Positions 16,309 to 25,754 are shown, counted from the first letter of the stretch. The stretch: 64,000 nt of DNA from Polyangium mundeleinium (GCF_028369105.1 NZ_JAQNDO010000001.1:992001-1056000); one strand, 5' to 3'. Numbers and translations are program-made. Notes: generated by a model not told the origin, from the letters alone.

Positions 16309-17745
16309 ATGCCCTTCGCGTCACGAACCACGCGCTCGCGTCTTTTTCTGCTGGCGATGCTGCCCCTCGCGTGCTCCGCGCCGGGCGCGTCGTCGTCCTC
16401 GGGCAGCGGAGGGGAAGGGGGCAGCGGCAGCACGACCGGGTCCGGCACGGGCGGCGCGGGAATGGGCGGCGGCGGCGGGATGGGCGGAATGACGTCCTCG
16501 ACGGGCGTGGGGCCCGGCTCGGGGAGCGGCGGGAGCCTGCCGATGCTGCCGTGCGACGCGGGATTCGCGTTCGACAGCAATCCCATCACCTCGCCGATCC
16601 TCACGGTCTCGTACACGAACCAGACGCCTTATGCCTACGTCAACATGAAGGTGACGGGGCCGGGGGCGCCCGCCTCGCAATGGGGCGGCGTGTTGGGATC
16701 CGGGCCGTATACGTGGACGTACACAGTGTACGGCTTCGATCCCGGCGTCCTGACGTTCACGTTCGTCGAGGGGGAGAACGGGGGCAACCCGGGCAACCCC
16801 GTGGCGCAATGCCAGATCGAGGCGCTCGTCGAGGGAAGCACGAACCCGGGGTCGAGCGGCAGCGGTGGCGGGGGGCAAGCGAGCTGCGCGGATCTGGCCC
16901 AGGCCAATGGCTGGCCCGGCGGCACCTTTACGTGCGACGACGGCACCCACAACTGGTGCGCGGGGACGGGCACGCCGACGAGTGATTGCGTGCGCTGCTG
17001 CAGCCCTTCGTGTGGTGTGCTCGCGCAGCTCTACAATTCGACCGCGAACTGCGACGACGGAAATAACGGCGCTTGCAAGGGTTCGGGGGTCCTCACGTGG
17101 GATTGCAAGGCAGGGTGCTGTGGCCCTGGGATCCCGAATTCGCAGCCGCCGGCCGGCGGGGCCTTCGGATACCCCGTGGGTGACAAGAGCACGAGTCCGG
17201 CGGGCGGAGCCGGCTGGCAGGTCTGGCAGGTCCTCGGGCATTATTGGGACGTGTACGGCGGGGCGCACCTCGCCGAGGACATCGGCAAGGCCGGCGCGGC
17301 GAACGCGCCCGTCTCTTCGGTGGCGGACGGGGTCGTTTTGGTCTCCGCGCCGAACGGGAGTTCTTACGTGAACGTGATTCTCGTCCAGCACCCGATGCCG
17401 GACGGGACGAGCGTGTGCTCGTTTTATGGCCACCTGGCCACGCGCACGGTCTCCCCGGGACAATCCGTCAAGCGCGGGGATCAAATCGGCACGGTCCTCG
17501 ACCAGGGGTCGAACTCCCACCTGCATTATTTCATCGCGCCGAAGAGCCTCTGCGACAAGATCGCGGGCCTGAACGGCGGAGGCGCCTGCGGATATGATGG
17601 ATCGGGCGGCGTCCCGGGGCTCGGGCATGCCGACCTCGCGAACGCGCCGGAATCGTACACGGCCTCGGGGACAAACAACGGGTGCAGCCTGAACGGCTAC
17701 CAGATCCTGGCCCCGCACGATTTCATCGATGCGCACCACTTCTGA
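16309..17745 (+). CDS. Lipoprotein with M23 (LytM) peptidase domain
   Basis: 478 aa. Signal peptide with lipobox LPLAC (Cys about 22), then a long Gly/Ser-rich linker. A cysteine-rich middle follows with repeated CDDG and C-x-G patterns (about 185-280). A C-terminal M23 domain (about 290-478) contains the zinc ligands H-x3-D (HLAED) and HxH (HLHYF). Members cleave peptidoglycan cross-bridges or act as non-catalytic regulators of amidases; both metal motifs are present, so activity is plausible. Outer-membrane or periplasmic lipoprotein. Followed by a GC-rich hairpin between it and the convergent gene. Confidence 0.88.
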   Translation: MPFASRTTRSRLFLLAMLPLACSAPGASSSSGSGGEGGSGSTTGSGTGGAGMGGGGGMGGMTSSTGVGPGSGSGGSLPMLPCDAGFAFDSNPITSPILTVSYTNQTPYAYVNMKVTGPGAPASQWGGVLGSGPYTWTYTVYGFDPGVLTFTFVEGENGGNPGNPVAQCQIEALVEGSTNPGSSGSGGGGQASCADLAQANGWPGGTFTCDDGTHNWCAGTGTPTSDCVRCCSPSCGVLAQLYNSTANCDDGNNGACKGSGVLTWDCKAGCCGPGIPNSQPPAGGAFGYPVGDKSTSPAGGAGWQVWQVLGHYWDVYGGAHLAEDIGKAGAANAPVSSVADGVVLVSAPNGSSYVNVILVQHPMPDGTSVCSFYGHLATRTVSPGQSVKRGDQIGTVLDQGSNSHLHYFIAPKSLCDKIAGLNGGGACGYDGSGGVPGLGHADLANAPESYTASGTNNGCSLNGYQILAPHDFIDAHHF

Positions 17746-17751
17746 GCGCCC

Positions 17752-17768
17752 CGCGGGCCGCTCCCGCG
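17752..17768. terminator. Possible bidirectional terminator hairpin
   Basis: A perfect CGCGGG/CCCGCG stem with a 5-nt loop lies in the 27-bp gap between two convergent genes. It lacks a U-run on either side, so it may instead be an accidental GC palindrome. Confidence 0.35.
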
Positions 17769-17772
17769 AACC

Positions 17773-18438
17773 TCAGCGTTTGCCCACTGGCTTGCGATAG
17801 ACAATTTTCAGGGCGTTCGGGCCCTTCTCCTGAAAGCCGATCGTCTCCGACCACGACCACGCCTCGCCCCCGGGGCCGGTCGTCGTGACGGCCTTGTACG
17901 CCACGACGAGCGTCGTGGGTTCGTTTCGCAACGAGAGCTCCTGGAGCGCCGTCTGCGCGAAGGCCGTCGTGGGGATACGCGCGCATTGCGCGGGGATGTC
18001 GTCGCCGAGCCACGTGACGAGGAAATCCTTGTGCTTGGCCTCGCACTGATACCCGAGCCCGAGCGCTGTCGTGAGCTTGCAATCCATGCGCTCGGGCGCC
18101 GCGAGGTCCGTGCCCGGCGCCCATTCGCATTCGGTGCCGATCGTCGTGCCCACATACGCGACCGCGGCGCGCTCGGCGTCCGAGAGGCAGGGCAGCGCCG
18201 CGTCGTCGAAGACCAGTTGATACGAGGCGTTCGTCCAGACGAGCTTGAGCGAGCCCGTTCGTGGAGGACACACGCGGGGCGCCGCCGAGGCCTCCGAAGG
18301 CGCTGTGGCGGCGTTCGGTGCACTCGGTACGAGCGGAGCCGACGGGATAAGCGGCGCCGTGGACGCCGGTGGCGGGGGCGCGGCTCGGTCACACGCTGTC
18401 GCGAAGCATAGAACGGCGAAAATGTCCCTCGGCCTCAT
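17773..18438 (-). CDS. Hypothetical lipoprotein, partner of FHA-sigma54 activator
   Basis: 221 aa. Short signal peptide with lipobox ATAC (Cys 16), a Pro/Ala/Ser-rich spacer, then a globular region with cysteines (VCPPRTGSLKLVWTNASYQLVFDDAALPC, EWAPGTDLAAPERMDC, GYQCEAKHKDFL). I do not recognise the family. Its start ATG overlaps the TGA of the upstream activator gene (ATGA), so the two are translationally coupled. The lipoprotein may be an envelope sensor or output linked to that regulator, but this is inference from position. Confidence 0.75.
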   Translation of the reverse strand: MRPRDIFAVLCFATACDRAAPPPPASTAPLIPSAPLVPSAPNAATAPSEASAAPRVCPPRTGSLKLVWTNASYQLVFDDAALPCLSDAERAAVAYVGTTIGTECEWAPGTDLAAPERMDCKLTTALGLGYQCEAKHKDFLVTWLGDDIPAQCARIPTTAFAQTALQELSLRNEPTTLVVAYKAVTTTGPGGEAWSWSETIGFQEKGPNALKIVYRKPVGKR

Positions 18439-19781
18439 CCCTCGCCGCCGTCGCCCTCGTCCCCGCTGCGAATGTCGTATTTCCGGATCAGCGTCCGCAA
18501 ATGGCTCCGGTCCATGCGCGCGAGCCGCGACGCCTCGGACACGTTGCCTTTGGCGCGCGAAACCAATTCGCGCACGTAGCGCTCCTCCCAGCGGTCCGCG
18601 GCCTTCTGCTTCGCCATGCGGTAGGGCACGCGCAGATCGAATTCGCCTTCCGCGGCGGGGCCCGCGCTGCCCTCGGAAGGCCCGCTCCCGAGCGCCAGGA
18701 GGGCCGGATCGTCGAGCAGGACCGCGCGCTCGACGGCGGCCCGAAGCTCGCGCACGTTGCCCGGCCACGCCTGGCGGCAGAAGGATTCGAGCAGATCGGC
18801 CGGCATGGTCCGCTGCGGCGCGAGCTCGGCATAAAAATGGCGCGCGAGCCGCTCGACGTCGCCGGTGCGCTCGCGCAGCGGCGGGATGTGAATGCGCACG
18901 ACGTTGAGGCGGTAATACAGGTCCGCGCGGAACGTGCCCCGGTTGACCTCGGTGCGGAGATCGCGATTCGTCGCGGCGATGACGCGCGCGTCGAGCCGGA
19001 TGCGCTGGTTGCCGCCGACGCGCTTGACGGTCTTCTCCTCGAGGGCGCGCAGGAGCTTTGGCTGCATGTCGAGAGGCAACTCGCCGATCTCGTCGATGAA
19101 GATGGTGCCGCCGGCGGCCTGCTCGAAGGCGCCGGGGCGATCGGCGCTCGCGCCGGTGAAGGAGCCTTTCACGTGGCCGAAGAGCTCGCTCTCGATGAGC
19201 GTGGGCGCGATGGCTGTGCAGTCGAGCACCACGAACGGGGAGCGGGCGCGCGCGCTCGCCTCGTGGATCGCCGCGGCGAGGACGCCTTTTCCGGTGCCGG
19301 TCTCGCCTTCGAGCAGCACGGTGGTCTCGGACGGGGCGATGCGGGGCAGGGCGGCGAAGATGCGGCGCATGGCGTCGCTCGCGCCGAGGACGGAGCCGAA
19401 TCGATCTTCGGGGCTCAAGGCCTCGCAAATGTCCTCGTCGAGCAGGTCGACGCGCAGGGTCGTGCGCCCGACCCGGACGCGCGCGCCGTCGTCGATATAC
19501 CCCGTGAGGATCCGGGTGCTGCCGATCCAGGTGCCGTTCGAGGAATCGAAATCCCGCAGGAAAAAGCCCTCGGGCGTGGCGGTGATGCTGATATGGTGGC
19601 GGGAGACCGTCGGGTCGGAGAGCACGAGGTCGTTGCCCTGGGCGGTGCCCACGGAGACCTCGCTCTTCTGAGCGCGCAGTGACACCCCCGTGTCCGGGCC
19701 CTCGATCACGGTGAGCGAAAAACCTTCGAGCCGCAGCTCCTTCGCGCTGGGGCGGAGGAGCAGGGTGCCATCCGTCGACAT
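18435..19781 (-). CDS. FHA-domain sigma54-dependent transcriptional activator
   Basis: 448 aa. An N-terminal FHA domain (about 35-105; SVGTAQGNDLVLSDPTVSRHH, SSNGTWI) binds phosphothreonine. A central AAA+ domain has Walker A GETGTGKG (159-166), the sigma54-contact loop GSFTGA (206-211, first A of GAFTGA replaced by S) and Walker B FIDEIGE. A C-terminal Fis-type helix-turn-helix follows (NVSEASRLARMDRSHLRTLI). FHA-activators in myxobacteria are typically switched by Ser/Thr kinases; the giant kinase at 21019-24501 is close by. Coupled to a lipoprotein gene downstream. Divergent from the lipoprotein at 20017 across three tandem palindromes. Confidence 0.93.
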   Translation of the reverse strand: MSTDGTLLLRPSAKELRLEGFSLTVIEGPDTGVSLRAQKSEVSVGTAQGNDLVLSDPTVSRHHISITATPEGFFLRDFDSSNGTWIGSTRILTGYIDDGARVRVGRTTLRVDLLDEDICEALSPEDRFGSVLGASDAMRRIFAALPRIAPSETTVLLEGETGTGKGVLAAAIHEASARARSPFVVLDCTAIAPTLIESELFGHVKGSFTGASADRPGAFEQAAGGTIFIDEIGELPLDMQPKLLRALEEKTVKRVGGNQRIRLDARVIAATNRDLRTEVNRGTFRADLYYRLNVVRIHIPPLRERTGDVERLARHFYAELAPQRTMPADLLESFCRQAWPGNVRELRAAVERAVLLDDPALLALGSGPSEGSAGPAAEGEFDLRVPYRMAKQKAADRWEERYVRELVSRAKGNVSEASRLARMDRSHLRTLIRKYDIRSGDEGDGGEG

Positions 19782-19837
19782 GATCGCACGTTACCACGCG
19801 GCGCTCGCGGCGGGGTGGCGGGTCGAGGCGGTCGTCC

Positions 19838-19900
19838 TGGAGGGACGAGCCTCCAGGGGATGGAGGGGCGGGCCTCCAGGCATGGAGGCTGGGGCCTCCA
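19838..19900. repeat. Three tandem palindromes TGGAGG-N6-CCTCCA
   Basis: Copies at 19838-19855, 19861-19878 and 19883-19900. Each is TGGAGG, six variable bases, CCTCCA; the start-to-start spacing is 23 and 22 bp, about two helical turns. They sit between the divergent FHA-activator gene and the lipoprotein gene at 20017, 63-125 bp upstream of a -24-like sequence. A fourth copy is at 31522-31539. They read as enhancer (UAS) sites for a sigma54 activator; a dispersed genomic repeat family is the alternative. Confidence 0.75.
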
Positions 19901-19962
19901 GACAGCGCGCCGCGCGGGGGGAATCGTTGCGTGAACGGCCTTTTTCGCAGTGTTCCCGGCAC

Positions 19963-19978
19963 TGGCACGGAACGTGGA
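19963..19978 (+). promoter_or_regulatory. Candidate sigma54 promoter of lipoprotein gene 20017
   Basis: TGGCACG (perfect -24 element) is followed after 4 bp by GTGGA where TTGCA/T is expected. The position fits (predicted start about 28 bp before the ATG), but the invariant GC of the -12 element is GG, so the match is imperfect. The sequence also holds the hyphenated dyad CACG-GAA-CGTG. Confidence 0.4.
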
Positions 19979-20016
19979 TAGTCCAGATGCCAAGGACTTA
20001 GAGGAGGACAATCATT

Positions 20017-20967
20017 ATGACGACGCAGCTCACGCATCTGGTTTCGCGGTTCGGGTTCGCCGGCGCGCTCCTCGTGTCGGCTGCGGCGCTTCCGGCCTGC
20101 GGGGGTGAGCCCGTCGACGTCGAGGATTTCGAGGGGGAGGTGGACGAGGCCGTGCAGGCGACCGGCCCGACGGGCACCAACAACCTCCCGCCCTTCGCCA
20201 TCGACAGTGATCCCCTCATGCGCAGCGTGACGAACAGCTTTGGCATCACCTCGTCCGCGAACCCGGATCCGCTGCCGCTTTGCAAGAACGGCACGGTGAC
20301 CGCGACGGGCTGCACGCTGAAGCCGGAATGGGAGTCGTGGATGGCCGCGGACGCGACGAACCGCGGCCCGATGATGAAGGGAATCGCGAAGTGCTCGGTG
20401 TCGTCGAGCTTCACGATTTCGACGAACGACGGCACGCTGACGTTCCCGGGGCAATGGGAGCTCTATCCGGGCTGGAAAACCAATCGGCTCACCGGCGAGG
20501 ACAAACGCGAGCGCGTCAGCTCTTGCCTCCTCTCGCTGCTCAACGGGAACAACCTGGATCTCGCGATTTGTATTGTCGGCCCGGGCGGTGCGCCCTTCAG
20601 TGAACTCTGCAGCGATCCGAGCCTCAACATCCGCGAGGGCGGGTTCTTCGGGAACCTGTTCGCCACGAATCCCACCGCATACGTGGCGGGACCCGACACG
20701 GCGGACCCGGTGGACAGCGGGCGTGCCTGCTTCGGATCGCAGGGCAACTACTGCTGCGCCGAGGGCGACACGAACTGCACGCACCGCATCGTGCTGACCG
20801 GGGCGATTCTGGGGTCGCCCGGTCAGAACTTTGCGAACAAGCGCTGCAATGCGCCGCTCGTCGACGCCGGCGGCGGGCTCTGGTATTGCCCCTCGTTCTT
20901 TTCGACCCGCGAGCCGAATCGCAGCTACACGAACGTGTTCACGACCTTCGTCCCGCCGGCCGAGTGA
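20017..20967 (+). CDS. Secreted lipoprotein of unknown function
   Basis: 316 aa. Signal peptide with lipobox LPAC (Cys 28), acidic spacer (EPVDVEDFEGEVDEAV), then a globular domain with about ten cysteines and many Asn/Gly, suggesting a disulfide-bonded surface protein. No family recognised. RBS GAGGAGG lies 13 bp before the ATG. Upstream are three palindromes and a -24-like element, so sigma54 control by the divergently encoded FHA activator is likely. Confidence 0.8.
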   Translation: MTTQLTHLVSRFGFAGALLVSAAALPACGGEPVDVEDFEGEVDEAVQATGPTGTNNLPPFAIDSDPLMRSVTNSFGITSSANPDPLPLCKNGTVTATGCTLKPEWESWMAADATNRGPMMKGIAKCSVSSSFTISTNDGTLTFPGQWELYPGWKTNRLTGEDKRERVSSCLLSLLNGNNLDLAICIVGPGGAPFSELCSDPSLNIREGGFFGNLFATNPTAYVAGPDTADPVDSGRACFGSQGNYCCAEGDTNCTHRIVLTGAILGSPGQNFANKRCNAPLVDAGGGLWYCPSFFSTREPNRSYTNVFTTFVPPAE

Positions 20968-21018
20968 ACCGTCGTCCTGCCGCATTTTCTTTCGACGTCC
21001 CCGCCCTCTCCTCCTCGC

Positions 21019-24000
21019 CTACCGCCCCTGAACCCTTCGATTCACGTCGGCGGCCACCTTCCCATAACGACCCTCGAGGAGCGGGTTTCCTGCGAATGCA
21101 CGCGCGAAGCTCGCCTGGGCGCGTTCGAGCGAGGTTTTCTCCTGCGCCGGCGCGATCCGCGCCTTGGCGAGGTAGAGCGCCCCCTCGATCGCGAGCGCCC
21201 GCGGCAGGCCAGGAGCGAGCTTCAGCGCTTGCTCGATGCCGCGGAGACCCTCGTCCACGACGGGGCCTGGCGGGACCTTCGGGCGCTCGCTGGCGAGCAG
21301 AGCTTCGGCCCGGTCGAGGCAAACTTCCCCCAGCAAGAGCCACAACTCCCCGCGCTCGGGGACCTTCTGCGTTGCCTCTCGCGCGCGGAGCTGGGCTTGC
21401 TCGAAGGACGCAAGGGAAGAAGCGTCTTGCTTCGAAGCCCATGTACCCTGCGCGGCTTGGAGCAATGCTTCCACGGCTTTACAATCGGGGTTTTCTGGCT
21501 CGATGCGATAACACGGCTCCAGCGCGCGTAGCCCCGCGTCGAGGCTCGGCCGGGGATCTTCGCCCTGGGCCTGCTGGTGGCTGGCGAGCAGGTGATACGC
21601 GCGGGCCAGCGCGTGCTGGACGTACACGAAATTGGGGTCGATGGTGAGGGCGGCCTTGAAGCGATCGATGGCCTCCTGGCCGAGCTGCCGCCCATCCTTC
21701 CCCGCATCGAGCCTGTACGAGGCGAGATTCATGGTGGCCAGACCCGCATTCACGTGCGCCAACGGGTTCTGCTGGTTGATCTGGATTGCACGCTCCGCCG
21801 CCTGTACGGCCTCCTGGACGGGCTGTTCCGGGTTCTTTCCGTGGTCGGATTGCCACTGCGCCAGATCCGTCAGCCAGACGGCCGTATTGTTGTATCCAAT
21901 GACGTATCCTTCATCGAGCTGGGTCGACTTCTTGGTCGTCTCGATGGCACGCTCCAGCAAATCCTGGCACTCCTCGTTGTGCCTTTTCTTGTTTGCCGCA
22001 GAATAGCCGAGGGCGAGCCCGTAGTCATTGTACGCCCACGGGAACTCGGGGTTCAGGCGGATCGCCTCCTCCAGGTACGCATGCGCTTTGTCCAGCAAGG
22101 GCTGCACTGGCTGCCCCCGGTCGAGCAAGTGCTCGGCGAGCTTCGTGTAGGCCGCTCCCGTGATCTCCTGGGCGTAGGCATCTCTCGGGTGAAGGGCGAT
22201 CGCTCGCTGCCCCACGTCGATCTGCGTTCGAAACAGCCGCTCGACCTCGCTCGGAAGCGCTCCGTGGCCTTGCGCATACCGCGCCTGGAAGTGGTACGCG
22301 AACGCCTTTTTCGTGTGCCCGTCCGACTCCGCGGGGGCCGCCAGGAGCGCCTTGTCCGCGACGGCGAGGGCCTTGTCGAGCTTCGGCCTGGGATCACGGC
22401 CGCTGTAGAGGTCCATCTCCTCCTGCCGGATCCACGCCTCCGCGAGCGCCTCGTAGATCTGGTGGTCGCTCCGCCCGATGTCCGCGGCTTGCTCGTAATG
22501 CGCCACCGCCTGCGCGAAATCCTGCTCGGCCAGGTCGTTGTCCCCGCGGTCTTTCGCGCCCTGGGCGCGGGCCATGAACACGTCGCCTTCGAGCTTCTCG
22601 GCCTCGTAGAGCCACGACAGACCGCCGCGGGCACTGCGTGCGCTCGCGAGGGCCTCGTCGTAGCGCCGGTTGTAGAAGTGAATCAGGCCTTCGAGGTAGC
22701 TCGCCGGCACCGTCGGCAGGCCCCGGCAGCGCGTGAGGTGGGCGAGCGCCGGTTCGAGGTACTCCTTGTCGAGCTCCTGCTTGCGTTTCTCGAAGTAACT
22801 CTTGTCGCCGCTCTTGCGCGCGTCCTCGATCGCCCGGCTGTAGAGCTCGCCGAGCACACGCCCGAGCGCATAATCGAGCTCGGGCTCGCGCACCCCGAGC
22901 GTCGCGGCCTGCGCGAGCTCCGCGTGCGCCTGGTCCCACTCCTTCAGCGCGAGGTAGCCGCGGCCGAGGGCATAATGATCGAGCCCCGCCGCGAGGTCGC
23001 CGAAGCTCTGCATCTCGGCCTCGATCTCGGCCATGCGCGCGCGGACGACCGCCTTCTCGGGGCCCGTGTCGTGCAGCGGCACGAGGTACGCGCTGCGCAC
23101 GAGCCATTCGAGATCCTTCACCGCCTGGCCGAGCTTCTGCCCGAGCTCGGCGCGCTTCTGCGCGATCGCCTCGTTCCGGGCATTGACGATCACCGTGCGG
23201 ACACCGTAGCCGGCGAACGCCACGAGGCTCGACACCAGCGCGATCACCGCGAAGGCCATCGGCTTGTTGCGCTTGGCTCGCCAGTAGAGGCGCGTCGGCA
23301 GCCCGAGGCGGCGCGCGAGCACACGCTCGCGGTTGAGGAAGCGATCGAGATCGTCGGCGAGCTCGGCCGCGGTCGTATACCGCTGGTGGGGCTCCTTGTT
23401 CAGGCACTTGCCGACGATGATGTCGAGGGCGAGCGGGATCGACGAATCCTTCTCCCGCAGCGGCACCGGGTCCTGAATGAGCACCTTGAGCAGGACGTTG
23501 ACGGCGCTCTCGTCCTCGAACGGCGGCGCGCCCGCGAGGATGTCGTAGAGCGTCGCGCCGAGGCTGTAGACGTCGCTGCGCGGATCGATGCTGCGGACGC
23601 TGCCGCGCGCTTGCTCGGGCGGCATGTACCCCGGCGTCCCCATGACCGTGCCCGATTCGGTCAGGCCCTTCGTCTCGCTGGCCTCGCGCGCGAGGCCGAA
23701 GTCCATGAGCACGGGTCGATACGAGGGAGGCGTGTCCGCGCCCGCGCTCTTTTCCACCATGATGTTCGCGGGCTTGATGTCGCGGTGAATGATGCCGATG
23801 CGGTGCGCGGCGTGGACGGCCTCGGTGACCGTCTTCATCACGCGGACCTTGTCGTCGATCGTCATCGCCTGCGCCGCGTCATGCAGCGAGAGGCCCTGGA
23901 CGAGCTGCATGGCGATGTACGCCTTGTCCTCGACCTCGCCCACCTCCAGCACCTTGCAGACGTTTGGATGATCGATGCGCGCCTGCGCCCGCGCCTCCTG

Positions 24001-24501
24001 GAGGAAGCGCTTCGTCGTGATGGGATCGGCCCCGTGGATGAACTTGATCGCCACGTGACGGGCGAGCCGCCGGTCGCGGGCCTCGTAGACGGAGCCCATG
24101 CCGCCCCGGCCGAGGAATCGTACGATCTCGTAACGATCCCAGCGCTTGGGATCCGCGAGCGGGGAGCGTTCGGAGACGGCGGGCAGATCGGCGGGAATCT
24201 CGGCAGGTACGTCGGCGGAGACCTCGGGGGGCGGCTCGGTGGGCGCCTCCGCGGGGGATGCGCTCGCCGCTGGCGGCGTTTCGTCTGCGCGGTTTGCGCC
24301 GCGTCGACGGCGCTTCTCGCGGGCCAGCTTCACCGTGATCGGGGCTGCTTTTTCTGGGGGAGACGGGGCGACCGTATCGGCGATCGCAAGCGCCTCGTCC
24401 GACGCTTGGGGGCTACGCTCGGACGAGCCGAGCTGCGCCCCCAAACCCCCCGGACCCGAGAGGGCCTCTTGCTTCTGGCCGTTTTTGGGTGGCTGGCCCA
24501 T
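21019..24501 (-). CDS. Giant Ser/Thr protein kinase with TPR-type C-terminal half
   Basis: 1160 aa. Low-complexity N-terminus (1-115), then a Hanks-type kinase domain (about 122-385): P-loop GRGGMG, Lys153, HRDIKPAN (catalytic D241), DFG (267-269) and activation segment GTPGYMPPEQA. All catalytic residues are present. A transmembrane helix follows (about 421-440), then some 700 residues of TPR-like helical repeats, predicted outside or beneath the membrane. Start is ATG 24501 behind AAGGTGA; a GTG at 24504 is in frame. The RBS lies in one arm of a 10-bp inverted repeat. Paralogous to the kinase at 37449. Likely phosphorylates partners of the FHA activator nearby. Confidence 0.93.
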   Translation of the reverse strand: MGQPPKNGQKQEALSGPGGLGAQLGSSERSPQASDEALAIADTVAPSPPEKAAPITVKLAREKRRRRGANRADETPPAASASPAEAPTEPPPEVSADVPAEIPADLPAVSERSPLADPKRWDRYEIVRFLGRGGMGSVYEARDRRLARHVAIKFIHGADPITTKRFLQEARAQARIDHPNVCKVLEVGEVEDKAYIAMQLVQGLSLHDAAQAMTIDDKVRVMKTVTEAVHAAHRIGIIHRDIKPANIMVEKSAGADTPPSYRPVLMDFGLAREASETKGLTESGTVMGTPGYMPPEQARGSVRSIDPRSDVYSLGATLYDILAGAPPFEDESAVNVLLKVLIQDPVPLREKDSSIPLALDIIVGKCLNKEPHQRYTTAAELADDLDRFLNRERVLARRLGLPTRLYWRAKRNKPMAFAVIALVSSLVAFAGYGVRTVIVNARNEAIAQKRAELGQKLGQAVKDLEWLVRSAYLVPLHDTGPEKAVVRARMAEIEAEMQSFGDLAAGLDHYALGRGYLALKEWDQAHAELAQAATLGVREPELDYALGRVLGELYSRAIEDARKSGDKSYFEKRKQELDKEYLEPALAHLTRCRGLPTVPASYLEGLIHFYNRRYDEALASARSARGGLSWLYEAEKLEGDVFMARAQGAKDRGDNDLAEQDFAQAVAHYEQAADIGRSDHQIYEALAEAWIRQEEMDLYSGRDPRPKLDKALAVADKALLAAPAESDGHTKKAFAYHFQARYAQGHGALPSEVERLFRTQIDVGQRAIALHPRDAYAQEITGAAYTKLAEHLLDRGQPVQPLLDKAHAYLEEAIRLNPEFPWAYNDYGLALGYSAANKKRHNEECQDLLERAIETTKKSTQLDEGYVIGYNNTAVWLTDLAQWQSDHGKNPEQPVQEAVQAAERAIQINQQNPLAHVNAGLATMNLASYRLDAGKDGRQLGQEAIDRFKAALTIDPNFVYVQHALARAYHLLASHQQAQGEDPRPSLDAGLRALEPCYRIEPENPDCKAVEALLQAAQGTWASKQDASSLASFEQAQLRAREATQKVPERGELWLLLGEVCLDRAEALLASERPKVPPGPVVDEGLRGIEQALKLAPGLPRALAIEGALYLAKARIAPAQEKTSLERAQASFARAFAGNPLLEGRYGKVAADVNRRVQGR

Positions 24502-24508
24502 CACGTCA

Positions 24509-24601
24509 CCTTGGTCTCGGAATGCCGTCGCTCGTCAAGCGCTACATGCGCAAGGCGGCGCCGGTCGCGTGACGAACTCCCTTGCAACCGGGAGACCAAG
24601 G
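24509..24601 (-). promoter_or_regulatory. Long-range inverted repeat covering the kinase RBS
   Basis: CCTTGGTCTC (24509-24518) and GAGACCAAGG (24592-24601) are exact reverse complements separated by 73 bp. In the minus-strand transcript the 3' arm contains AAGG of the Shine-Dalgarno (AAGGTGACGTG-ATG), so pairing would hide the ribosome binding site of the giant kinase gene. Candidate leader RNA switch or attenuated translation. Confidence 0.4.
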
Positions 24602-24664
24602 AACACGTGGAGCGGAGATGCGGGAGGCGAGCTTTCTGTCAGGACGAACCCGGGGAGGGCGGGC

Positions 24665-25576
24665 TCACTTGCAGGTCGGCGCGACCTGACCGTCCGAGCC
24701 GGTCGAAACATAGGCGTCCGACACGTAGCCGTTCCCAATGAAGTCCCAGAGGGTCGACGTGCCGTAGGTGCCCGTCACCGAGGTCCCGTTCTTCTGGCAG
24801 GTGATGGTGACCTTGGCGCCGTCCGCGACCGAGCCCACCGCGGCGCTGCTCGTGCTCGCGTCCGCGCGTACCGTGAGATTGATGCCACTCGTGTTCACGG
24901 TGCCGGTGACGGACGTCCCGCCGCCGCCGCCGCTGCCGCTGCAGCTATTCTTGCTCGTGTAGTTCTTGGTGCCGTAGAAGAACGCCGTGGCGCCGTTGAA
25001 GACGGGCCGGATGGCGATGCCATTGCGGCGCACTTCGTAATGGAGGTGCGCGCCGGTGGAGCCGCCGGTGTTGCCCACGGTGCCGATTTTCTGGCCCTTG
25101 CTCACGCTCTGCCCGACCGAGACGAGCTGCGAGTTCAAGTGCGCATACCGGCTGCGGTAGCCATTGCCGTGGTCGATCTCGATCCAGCGGCCGTAGCTCG
25201 TGTTGCCCTCGTTTCCGACGCGGGTGATCTTGCCGGCGGCCGATGCCACGACGGCGTCGCCAATGTCATCGTTGCGGTTGAAATCGACCGAGTTCTGGGG
25301 GCTATGGTTCGTCCGGGTTTGTCCGGCCCACACCTGCCCGCAGGGGAACGGGAGCTGGAAGGCGGGCATGTCGCTCACGCCCTCGCTCGTGCTGCCGAGC
25401 TCCTCGTCCACGGCTTCCTCTCCCGGCGGAGGGCCGTCGTCCAGCCACTCGTCGCCGCCGAGCGCCGAGGCCGGATCGAGCTCGTCCGGCGGCTCGCCGC
25501 CGCAGCCGCTCAGCGCGAGGCCACAGGCAAGGACGAGCACGTTGGAGACAAGGGCCCACTTCGACGTCGTTCGCAT
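24665..25576 (-). CDS. M23 peptidase lipoprotein with C-terminal SH3-like domain
   Basis: 303 aa. Signal peptide with lipobox LSGC (Cys 25), then an acidic/Gly-rich spacer. The M23 domain spans about 78-205: NHSPQNSVDFN carries the first metal-ligand pair in the H-x6-D spacing of one M23 subgroup, followed by ASAAGKITRVG and HLHYE as the HxH motif. Residues about 225-295 form an SH3b-like region (SGINLTVRADASTSSAAVGSVADGAKVTITC). This is the architecture of peptidoglycan endopeptidases and lysins of myxobacteria. Located in the periplasm or on the surface. Confidence 0.88.
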   Translation of the reverse strand: MRTTSKWALVSNVLVLACGLALSGCGGEPPDELDPASALGGDEWLDDGPPPGEEAVDEELGSTSEGVSDMPAFQLPFPCGQVWAGQTRTNHSPQNSVDFNRNDDIGDAVVASAAGKITRVGNEGNTSYGRWIEIDHGNGYRSRYAHLNSQLVSVGQSVSKGQKIGTVGNTGGSTGAHLHYEVRRNGIAIRPVFNGATAFFYGTKNYTSKNSCSGSGGGGGTSVTGTVNTSGINLTVRADASTSSAAVGSVADGAKVTITCQKNGTSVTGTYGTSTLWDFIGNGYVSDAYVSTGSDGQVAPTCK

Positions 25577-25706
25577 GGCCGACCATTCAGCAATGCGCGT
25601 ACCGACCCATCATCCTGGAGGGTGGATCACGAAATCGGGCCGCCGCTCCACATCCGCAGAACTTTTGCGGAAAACGGCGGCGTGCCGCATTACGAAACCG
25701 AGGCTC

Positions 25707-25754
25707 AGGGTGGGGTCCTCGTTCCCCACCCTTGGGGCAACCGTTCCCCACCCT
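25707..25754. repeat. AGGGTGGGG inverted/direct repeats
   Basis: AGGGTGGGG (25707-25715) pairs with CCCCACCCT to form a 9-bp hairpin with an 8-nt loop. CGTTCCCCACCCT occurs twice, at 25720-25732 and 25742-25754, with a 22-bp period. It lies just after the stop of the minus-strand gene ending at 25762 and upstream of the M23 gene. It could be a terminator or operator sites. Confidence 0.45.

Noticed and set aside
21577..24741. 1054-codon plus-strand frame opposite the giant kinase
   Set aside because: Antisense of a gene with intact kinase motifs; no motifs in the plus frame.
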